From an uncultured Clostridia bacterium (GTDB lineage: Bacteria; Bacillota; Clostridia; Oscillospirales; Acutalibacteraceae): 14,408 nucleotides of DNA. The notes under the pieces are model-generated. The model searched no databases. It saw only the letters and a program-made list of their open reading frames with translations, and was not told the DNA's origin. Below, piece by piece: positions 1 through 4,893 of the stretch. The position numbers were made by a program, and so were the translations under genes. How positions within the stretch are numbered: the stretch's first letter is position 1; the number at the start of each line of letters is the position of its first letter. Location of the stretch: assembly GCA_946002045.1 (NCBI GenBank), contig CAMFYM010000027.1, positions 1-14,408 of the forward strand. The letters run 5' to 3'.

Positions 1-21
1 TTTTTATATATATGCACAAAA

Positions 22-49
22 TTGACAAAATAACTTATTTTCCAATAAT
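22..49 (+). promoter_or_regulatory. Possible upstream tandem promoter
   Basis: TTGACA at 22-27 is followed after 16 nt by AATAAT at 44-49 (5 of 6 matches to the -10 consensus). A perfect 15-bp palindrome (AAAATAA-C-TTATTTT, 27-41) fills the spacer and could be an operator. The region is very AT-rich, so chance matches are likely. It would add a second start for the DUF134-pflB transcript. Confidence 0.3.
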
Positions 50-55
50 TCGTAA

Positions 56-83
56 TTGACATATGTCAGAAATAATGTATAAT
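56..83 (+). promoter_or_regulatory. Sigma-A-type promoter of the DUF134-pflB unit
   Basis: TTGACA at 56-61 and TATAAT at 78-83 are both perfect hexamers separated by 16 nt. The predicted start is near 90, giving a leader of about 45 nt before the DUF134 start codon. No terminator lies between this promoter and pflB, so it probably drives both genes. Confidence 0.8.
57..68. promoter_or_regulatory. 12-bp palindrome over the -35 element (candidate operator)
   Basis: TGACATATGTCA is a perfect palindrome and shares five bases with the -35 hexamer, so a bound protein would block RNA polymerase. Read as TTGAC-N4-GTCAG it resembles the half-site arrangement of Crp/Fnr-family operators, but one outer base breaks the symmetry and no Crp/Fnr gene is in the window. 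The DUF134 HTH protein encoded immediately downstream is another candidate binder. Which protein binds is inference. Confidence 0.5.
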
Positions 84-135
84 AGTAGGTGTAAAGCGAA
101 AGATAATAGACATTATTGTTGAAATGAGGTGCAAA

Positions 136-549
136 ATGGCTCGTCCAAGGAAAAACAGGCGTATTTGTTCTGTACCAAATCAAAAGCAGCTTAATTCCTT
201 TGAAAAGGGTGAAAATACAGTCGATATTACGATAGACGAGTTTGAGACAGTAAGGTTGATTGACTATGTGGGTTTAACCCAGCAGGAGTGCGCAAAGCAG
301 ATGCAGGTTGCCCGTTCCACCATAACAGCAATATACGATAGTGCAAGGTATAAAATTTCCGATTCATTGATAAATCACAAATCGTTAAATGTTGAGGGTG
401 GGGATTTTGAGCTTTGCCCTAATTCAAAGCATTGCTGTGGTCAATGTGGCAAAAACAGATGTGGCAGATGCAAGCACGGCACCTGTGACAGATGTATAGG
501 TATTTTTCATGAGCCTGGCAGAGAATGCTTTGTTGTTCAGTATAATTGA
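136..549 (+). CDS. DUF134 / UPF0251 family HTH protein with Cys-rich tail
   Basis: A 137-aa protein of the DUF134 (UPF0251) family, whose members carry a sigma-70 region-4-like helix-turn-helix and are presumed to bind DNA; the function is not established. The N-terminus MARPRKNRRIC is the family signature. The HTH spans roughly residues 30-83 (DEFETVRLIDY..LTQQECAKQM..ARSTITAIY). The tail (about 94-120) holds eight Cys, including CC, CGQC-like and CDRC spacings, with further Cys at 11 and 131, which suggests a zinc or iron-sulfur site (inference). The start at 136 is chosen because TGAGGTG (125-131) is its ribosome binding site; an ATG at 124 would lie upstream of that site. pflB starts 34 nt downstream with no terminator between, so this could be a redox- or metal-responsive regulator of the pfl unit. 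That role is inferred from position only. Confidence 0.85.
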   Translation: MARPRKNRRICSVPNQKQLNSFEKGENTVDITIDEFETVRLIDYVGLTQQECAKQMQVARSTITAIYDSARYKISDSLINHKSLNVEGGDFELCPNSKHCCGQCGKNRCGRCKHGTCDRCIGIFHEPGRECFVVQYN

Positions 550-558
550 TAACAATTA
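543..558. promoter_or_regulatory. Inverted repeat between DUF134 gene and pflB
   Basis: TAATTG-ATAA-CAATTA is a perfect 6-4-6 inverted repeat overlapping the DUF134 stop codon and lying about 14 nt before the pflB ribosome binding site. It has no T-tract, so it is not an intrinsic terminator. It resembles a shortened Rex-type box but lacks the seven-base TTGTTAA arms. It may be an operator, a processing site or chance in AT-rich DNA. Confidence 0.3.
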
Positions 559-583
559 CTTTTAAATATTTAGGAGGATAATT

Positions 584-2812
584 ATGGAAGCATGGAGAAA
601 CTTTAATCAAGGCGTATGGTGTGACGAAATAAATGTCAGCAATTTCATTAAGCTTAACTATACTGCCTATGACGGTGACGCATCATTTCTTGAAGGTGCA
701 ACAGAAAGAACACAGATTGTACTTGAAAAGGTTAAGGAGCTTTTAATAAAAGAGAACGAGAACGGTGGCGTTCTTGATGTTGATACAGAGAAGGTGCTTT
801 CTATCCTTTCTCATGCTCCGGGATATGTTGATAAGGAAAGAGATATTATTGTCGGCTTGCAGACAGATGAGCCACTTAAAAGAGGCGTATCTCCCTTTGC
901 AGGATACAGAAATGCTGTTCAGGCGTGCCGTGCCTACGGATACGAAATATCAGACAAAATCAAGGACGAGTTCACATACAGAACAACTCATAACACAGGT
1001 GTTTTTCGTGCTTATACAGATACAATGAAGAAGGCTCGTCACGCAGGTATCCTTACAGGTCTGCCTGATGCTTATGCCCGTGGCAGAATTATCGGTGATT
1101 ACAGGCGTGTTGCTCTTTACGGTATGGACTACCTTATTGAGCAAAAGAAGCTTGACAAGCAAAAGGTTGGCGAGGCTGATGTTTTTAATGAGGAAACAAT
1201 CCATCTTTTAGAGGATATTTCAAAGCAGCTTGACTTTATGAATCAGCTTAAGGGTCTTGCTCTTGACTACGGCTTTGATATTTCAAAGCCTGCAACAAAT
1301 GCAAAAGAGGCTATTCAGTGGCTGTATTTTGGTTACCTTGGTGCAATTAAGGAGCAAAACGGCGCTGCTAACTCAATCGGTAGAATTGCCGAGTTCATTG
1401 ATTGCTACATTGAAAGAGATATTGCAGAGGGTACATTAACAGAGGTTGACGCACAGGAGCTTATTGATGACCTTGTTATTAAGCTTAGATTAGTTCGTCA
1501 CCTTCGTACTCCTGAGTACAATGACCTTTTTGCAGGGGACCCTGTTTGGGTAACTCTTGCACTTGCCGGTGTTACAAGTGAGGGCAAGTCAATGTGCTCA
1601 AAGACTTCATTCCGTGTGCTTCAAACACTTTATAATCTTGGACCTTCAGCAGAGCCGAATATAACAGTACTTTGGTCAGAGCATTTGCCACAGGGCTTTA
1701 AGGATTTCTGTGCACAGGTTTCTATTGATACAGATTCAATTCAGTACGAAAATGATGATGTAATGAGAAGATTGTATGGCGATGACTATGCTATTGCTTG
1801 CTGTGTTTCTGCTATGAAGGAGGGCAAGCAAATGCAGTTCTTCGGTGCAAGATGCAATCTTGCAAAGGTTCTTCTTATGGCACTTAACGGTGGTAAGGAC
1901 GAAATCGGTGCAGAGCAGATTGCTCCTGAGGGAGAGGTATTTGACGAAGAGGTTCTTGACTACGACAAGGTTCTTGCTGCATATAAAAAGTATCTTTCTT
2001 GGATGGCAAAGCTTTATGTTAACACTATGAATGTTATCCACTATATGCACGATAAATATGCGTACGAAAGACTTATGATGTCCCTTCACGATACCTATGT
2101 TGAAAGACTTATGGCTTTCGGCGTGTCAGGTATGTCTGTTGCTACCGACTCACTTTCAGCAATTAAATATGCAAAGGTTACTCCTATCAAGGACGAAAGA
2201 GGAATTATTACAGACTTTAATGTTGAGGGCGAATTCCCTAAATACGGTAACGATGATGACCGTGTTGACCTTATCGGCAAGGAGCTTATTGAGTATTTCT
2301 ACAAGGAGCTTTGTAAAACACCTGCATACAGGGGCGCAAAGCATACATTGTCAATTCTTACAATCACATCAAATGTAATGTACGGTAAAAAGACAGGTGC
2401 AACACCTGACGGCAGAAGGGCAGGAGAGCCGTTTGCACCGGGAGCTAACCCAATGCACGGCAGAGATTGTGAGGGCGCACTTGCTTCTCTTAATTCTGTT
2501 GCAAAGCTTGATTATGCTTGCTGTCAGGACGGTATTTCAAATACCTTCTCAATTACTCCCGATACTCTTGGTAAGGATAAGGAGCAGCAGATTGAGCATC
2601 TTACAACAATGCTGGACGGCTATTTCGCACAGGACGCTCATCACCTTAATGTGAATGTCCTTAACCGTGAAAAGCTTATTGCAGCAATGAATGACCCAAC
2701 TCTTTACCCATCACTTACAATTCGTGTTAGTGGCTACGCAGTAAACTTTAACAAGCTTACTCGTGAAAAGCAGGAGGAGGTTATTTCAAGAACCTTCCAC
2801 ACTGCTATGTAA
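584..2812 (+). CDS. pflB: Formate C-acetyltransferase (pyruvate formate-lyase)
   Basis: A cytoplasmic glycyl-radical enzyme converting pyruvate and CoA to acetyl-CoA and formate. At 742 aa it is close to the usual 740-760. The catalytic cysteine pair is Cys406-Cys407 in IACCVSAM. The glycyl-radical loop RVSGYAVNF places the radical on Gly717, 25 residues from the C-terminus as in the E. coli enzyme, and the end (LTREKQEEVISRTF) is also characteristic. These features separate it from glycerol dehydratase or choline lyase relatives. The start is fixed by AGGAGG (572-577) six bases before ATG. It follows the DUF134 gene at 34 nt, probably in one transcript, and ends in a strong terminator. The radical must be installed by the activase encoded next (2984-3697). 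The enzyme is oxygen-sensitive, which implies anaerobic life. Confidence 0.97.
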   Translation: MEAWRNFNQGVWCDEINVSNFIKLNYTAYDGDASFLEGATERTQIVLEKVKELLIKENENGGVLDVDTEKVLSILSHAPGYVDKERDIIVGLQTDEPLKRGVSPFAGYRNAVQACRAYGYEISDKIKDEFTYRTTHNTGVFRAYTDTMKKARHAGILTGLPDAYARGRIIGDYRRVALYGMDYLIEQKKLDKQKVGEADVFNEETIHLLEDISKQLDFMNQLKGLALDYGFDISKPATNAKEAIQWLYFGYLGAIKEQNGAANSIGRIAEFIDCYIERDIAEGTLTEVDAQELIDDLVIKLRLVRHLRTPEYNDLFAGDPVWVTLALAGVTSEGKSMCSKTSFRVLQTLYNLGPSAEPNITVLWSEHLPQGFKDFCAQVSIDTDSIQYENDDVMRRLYGDDYAIACCVSAMKEGKQMQFFGARCNLAKVLLMALNGGKDEIGAEQIAPEGEVFDEEVLDYDKVLAAYKKYLSWMAKLYVNTMNVIHYMHDKYAYERLMMSLHDTYVERLMAFGVSGMSVATDSLSAIKYAKVTPIKDERGIITDFNVEGEFPKYGNDDDRVDLIGKELIEYFYKELCKTPAYRGAKHTLSILTITSNVMYGKKTGATPDGRRAGEPFAPGANPMHGRDCEGALASLNSVAKLDYACCQDGISNTFSITPDTLGKDKEQQIEHLTTMLDGYFAQDAHHLNVNVLNREKLIAAMNDPTLYPSLTIRVSGYAVNFNKLTREKQEEVISRTFHTAM

Positions 2813-2819
2813 TATACGC

Positions 2820-2854
2820 AAAAAAGGAGCAATTCATTGAATTGCTCTTTTTTT
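2820..2854 (+). terminator. Intrinsic terminator after pflB
   Basis: Stem GAGCAATTC / GAATTGCTC (2827-2835 and 2839-2847) with loop ATT, followed by seven T. The preceding A-run can pair with the T-run, so it could work in both directions. It separates pflB from pflA and implies that pflA has its own promoter or depends on readthrough. Confidence 0.9.
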
Positions 2855-2905
2855 CTCTAATTGATTTTATGCATTTTCGCTTTCTGCCTTTCAGCGTTAT
2901 CGTTA

Positions 2906-2934
2906 TTGTATTTATTATGATTTTGTGGTATCCT
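2906..2934 (+). promoter_or_regulatory. Possible pflA promoter
   Basis: TTGTAT (2906-2911) and TATCCT (2929-2934) are 17 nt apart, with TGG just before the -10 forming an extended element. Both hexamers are imperfect. It is proposed because a strong terminator separates pflA from pflB. A TATGAT at 2934-2939 is an alternative -10. Confidence 0.3.
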
Positions 2935-2983
2935 ATGATTATATATTAAGAGATTAAATAATTATCCACCGGAGGTGAAAAAT

Positions 2984-3697
2984 ATGGCTTTTATACATTC
3001 CTTTGAATCAATGGCAGCTCTGGACGGCGACGGAATACGCTATGCCGTGTTTTTTACAGGCTGTCCCTTGAGATGTGCCTACTGCCATAATCCTGATACC
3101 TGGCACCAATCAGGCGAGGATTGGTCTGCCCAAAGGCTTGTTGATAAAATTAAACGATATAAGCCATATTTTAAAAAGGGTGGAGGTGTAACCTTTTCAG
3201 GTGGTGAGCCGTTACTTAATGCACCGTTTATTATTGAAACGGCAGAGCTTTTGAAAAAAGAGGGGATAGGCTATGCTGTTGATACCTCCGGCAGTGTTAA
3301 GCTTACAGATGATGTAAAAGCAGTCCTTGACGGTGCCGACCTTGTTATCCTTGATATAAAGTTTTATGATAAGGAGAATTACAAAAAATATACAAACGGA
3401 GATTTTGAAAACTTTGTTGCTGTGGGTAAATACTGCACCGATAATAATATTCGCCTGTGGCTTCGCACAGTTATTGTGCCGAATATAAATGACACTTATC
3501 AGGATATTGAAAAATATGCAGATTTTGCAAAGCAGTTTAAGTTTGAAAAATACGAGCTGCTTGCCTTTCACACAATGGGCTTTTTTAAATATGAAAATCT
3601 TAAAATTGATAATCCGCTAATAAATACCCCTGCTCTTGACAAAGACAGACTTAAAGAGCTTCAGGAATATTTGAATAAAAAAATAGCAAATGCTTAA
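2984..3697 (+). CDS. pflA: Pyruvate formate-lyase activating enzyme (radical SAM)
   Basis: A 237-aa cytoplasmic radical SAM enzyme that uses S-adenosylmethionine and a [4Fe-4S] cluster to abstract hydrogen from the glycyl-radical Gly of PflB. The cluster motif CxxxCxxC is Cys27, Cys31 and Cys34 in TGCPLRCAYCHNPDTW; Tyr33 before the last Cys and HNPDTW after it are typical of PflA. The SAM-contacting GGE motif is in VTFSGGEPLL. The length matches compact PflA proteins (about 240-250 aa) with no extra ferredoxin domain, unlike activases of other glycyl-radical enzymes. The start at 2984 is chosen because GGAGGTG (2971-2977) sits six bases upstream; a GTG at 2975 falls inside that site. It lies directly downstream of its substrate's gene, but a terminator intervenes. 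Confidence 0.96.
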   Translation: MAFIHSFESMAALDGDGIRYAVFFTGCPLRCAYCHNPDTWHQSGEDWSAQRLVDKIKRYKPYFKKGGGVTFSGGEPLLNAPFIIETAELLKKEGIGYAVDTSGSVKLTDDVKAVLDGADLVILDIKFYDKENYKKYTNGDFENFVAVGKYCTDNNIRLWLRTVIVPNINDTYQDIEKYADFAKQFKFEKYELLAFHTMGFFKYENLKIDNPLINTPALDKDRLKELQEYLNKKIANA

Positions 3698-3717
3698 GCA
3701 TTTGCTATTTTTCTTTT
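3681..3717. terminator. Bidirectional terminator between pflA and the membrane-protein gene
   Basis: A 30-bp perfect palindrome (arms 3681-3695 and 3696-3710; core GCAAATGCTTAAGCATTTGC) is flanked by an A-run on the left and TTCTTTTTTT on the right, so both strands have a U-tract. It contains the last codons and stop of pflA, so translating ribosomes would overlap the stem. It also serves the convergent gene ending at 3770. Confidence 0.9.
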
Positions 3718-3769
3718 TTTGGATTGTCTGTTATTACAATAAATATAATTATGCGTGAAAGTCAGTTTA

Positions 3770-4282
3770 TTATTGACACCACCAATAGTATAGCAGAATG
3801 GTTACACCGACTTGTAAAGCACCTATTATCAATCCACTGAATAGTGGTCGTGCTATATCCTTTCCTTCTTGGTCATCTATTTCATCTGGTCCGAAAGTAG
3901 CTAAAAATGTACCAATTGCAAAAGCAATCCAAATTGCCAGCAATATTGCACCCATAAATATTGCTACAAAAAGATCAAAAAATGCGTCAAAAAAGCCATC
4001 TCCGGAAAATAAGTGCTTAAAATAAGGTATCATAACTGTTATGGGGAATAATGCAGTACACGGAGTAGTTAGTGCTGAACCAATACAGCAAAATGGGTTT
4101 CCTTTAATAAATCCTCCAATAAGACCTACAATCAATCCAATTACTGCAAGGATTATAACAACTTGTACCAAGTGTGCCATAAGAAAAGCTGTGGCTGATG
4201 CAATACCACCGGCGACACCAAAAATAAAGAATAATAAAAAGAATAGCATCCAGCCAATATCAACGATAACATAAACAGCCAT
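3770..4282 (-). CDS. Hypothetical multi-pass membrane protein
   Basis: A 170-aa, strongly hydrophobic protein that I cannot assign to a family. About four to five membrane segments are visible: roughly residues 5-30, 34-58, 65-87, 96-128 (possibly two helices) and 147-168. A charged loop GPDEIDDQEGKDIARP lies before the last segment, and the second half holds aromatic-rich FFDAFFDLF. There are Gly/Ala-rich stretches but no enzyme motif. It is convincing as a gene: AAGGAG (4292-4297) sits nine bases before ATG, a perfect promoter lies upstream (4315-4343), and a bidirectional terminator follows. It is divergent from a small HTH regulator whose likely operators overlap both promoters, so the membrane protein is probably its target. 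It might be a stress, toxin-immunity or transport component, but nothing in the sequence decides this. Confidence 0.8.
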   Translation of the reverse strand: MAVYVIVDIGWMLFFLLFFIFGVAGGIASATAFLMAHLVQVVIILAVIGLIVGLIGGFIKGNPFCCIGSALTTPCTALFPITVMIPYFKHLFSGDGFFDAFFDLFVAIFMGAILLAIWIAFAIGTFLATFGPDEIDDQEGKDIARPLFSGLIIGALQVGVTILLYYWWCQ

Positions 4283-4300
4283 ATAAGTATTCTCCTTCTA

Positions 4301-4322
4301 TATCTAATGAAAACATTATATA
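4301..4322. promoter_or_regulatory. Operator copy 1 of the divergent HTH/membrane-protein switch
   Basis: TATCTAAT-GAAAAC-ATTATATA, an imperfect 8-6-8 inverted repeat matching the copy at 4362-4383 at 20 of 22 positions. It covers the -10 hexamer and start region of the minus-strand promoter, a typical repressor position. The likely binder is the HTH protein encoded at 4396 (inference). Confidence 0.7.
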
Positions 4323-4343
4323 ATGCAAAAGTCTATATGTCAA
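4315..4343 (-). promoter_or_regulatory. Consensus promoter of the membrane-protein gene
   Basis: Read on the minus strand: TTGACA (4343 to 4338), 17 nt, TATAAT (4320 to 4315). Both hexamers and the spacing are ideal. The predicted start is near 4308, just before the ribosome binding site (4297-4292). A promoter this strong is normally kept in check, consistent with the overlapping operator. Confidence 0.85.
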
Positions 4344-4361
4344 GACTAAAGAATAAAGTAT

Positions 4362-4383
4362 TATCTAATTAAAACATTAGATA
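4362..4383. promoter_or_regulatory. Operator copy 2 of the divergent switch
   Basis: TATCTAAT-TAAAAC-ATTAGATA is a perfect 8-6-8 inverted repeat ending 12 nt before the HTH start codon. It overlaps a possible -10 (TATTAT, 4359-4364) for the HTH gene, which suggests autoregulation. Its start is 61 bp from that of copy 1. Confidence 0.72.
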
Positions 4384-4395
4384 GTGGGTGTAAAA

Positions 4396-4599
4396 ATGTT
4401 AAAGTTAAGAGTATTAGATCTATTGAAGAAAAATGGAAAAACAAAGTATTGGCTTTATATGCAATTAGGAATGAGCTATCAAAATTTTAATAAAATGATA
4501 AATAATGAAACAAAATCAATAAAATACGAAAATATCGAAATTATGTGCAGATTATTTAATTGTACACCAAACGAACTGTTTGATATAACGGACGATTAA
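4396..4599 (+). CDS. Small Cro/CI-type (XRE) HTH transcriptional regulator
   Basis: A 67-aa protein that is essentially a single Cro/CI-like helix-turn-helix domain. The order is LRVLDLLKKNGKTKYWLYMQLGMSYQNFNKMINN (helices 1-3, with the recognition helix around SYQNFNKMI) followed by IKYENIEIMCRLFNCTPNELFDI, the characteristic fourth and fifth helices. There is no sensor domain, so an effector, if any, would act on this domain or on a partner. The start at 4396 is chosen because GTGGGTG (4384-4390) resembles a ribosome binding site five bases upstream; a GTG at 4384 is the alternative. It is divergent from the membrane protein at 3770-4282 and the two share twin operators. Its codons are AT-rich and unlike those of the neighbouring metabolic genes, hinting that the pair was acquired (inference). 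Confidence 0.87.
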   Translation: MLKLRVLDLLKKNGKTKYWLYMQLGMSYQNFNKMINNETKSIKYENIEIMCRLFNCTPNELFDITDD

Positions 4600-4699
4600 C
4601 CCCTGAATAATTATTTCCTTAATAAAAAAATATCTACCCGCGTAAATATCTATTCTTTGTTAATGTAGGATTTGCAAACTGTCTGTTATAAAGTTTAAT

Positions 4700-4732
4700 G
4701 AGATTGTTAAGAATTTAACAATCTCTTATTTT
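4700..4732. promoter_or_regulatory. Rex operator 1, also terminator-like
   Basis: TTGTTAA-GAAT-TTAACAA (4704-4721) is a perfect match to the Rex consensus TTGTTAA-N4-TTAACAA. The symmetry extends to 11-bp arms (4700-4710 and 4715-4725), and TTATTTTTAT follows, so in RNA it forms a stem plus U-rich tail and may end the HTH transcript. It lies about 190 bp upstream of the adhE start. The terminator role is weaker because the stem is AT-rich. Confidence 0.8.
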
Positions 4733-4757
4733 TATATCAAAATTTCGCACAAAATTA

Positions 4758-4786
4758 TTGTTAAATTTTTATCATTTTTATGATAA
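4758..4786. promoter_or_regulatory. Overlapping degenerate Rex-like box and 7-4-7 inverted repeat
   Basis: TTGTTAA-ATTT-TTATCAT (4758-4775) keeps one perfect Rex half-site and 5 of 7 positions in the other. Its right half is shared with a perfect inverted repeat, TTATCAT-TTTT-ATGATAA (4769-4786). It lies between the two perfect Rex boxes. It could be a weak auxiliary site or the site of another regulator; AT-richness raises the chance of coincidence. Confidence 0.35.
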
Positions 4787-4809
4787 TTGGAGAAAACGCC
4801 TTTGATGTA

Positions 4810-4838
4810 TTGCATTTTGTTATGTATGATATTATTAT
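4810..4838 (+). promoter_or_regulatory. adhE promoter
   Basis: TTGCAT (4810-4815) and TATTAT (4833-4838) lie 17 nt apart. The predicted start is near 4845, so Rex box 2 (4851-4868) would sit at about +7 to +24, where a bound repressor would block initiation or escape. Confidence 0.6.
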
Positions 4839-4850
4839 ATGAGCAACTAA

Positions 4851-4868
4851 TTGTTAAATAATTAACAA
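4851..4868. promoter_or_regulatory. Rex operator 2 at adhE
   Basis: TTGTTAA-ATAA-TTAACAA matches the Rex consensus perfectly, with symmetry extending three more bases on each side (4848-4871). Rex is a repressor released by NADH, and adhE is a well-known target in Firmicutes. No rex gene is in the window. Confidence 0.9.
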
Positions 4869-4893
4869 TTACATAGTTATGGAGGTATACAAA

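Noticed and set aside
3798..4274. Two plus-strand frames opposite the membrane-protein gene
   Set aside because: They are antisense shadows. The minus strand has the promoter, ribosome binding site and coherent membrane helices.
4621..4650. AAATATCTA repeated around CCCGCG as a terminator after the HTH gene
   Set aside because: The two copies are direct rather than inverted repeats, so no stem forms.
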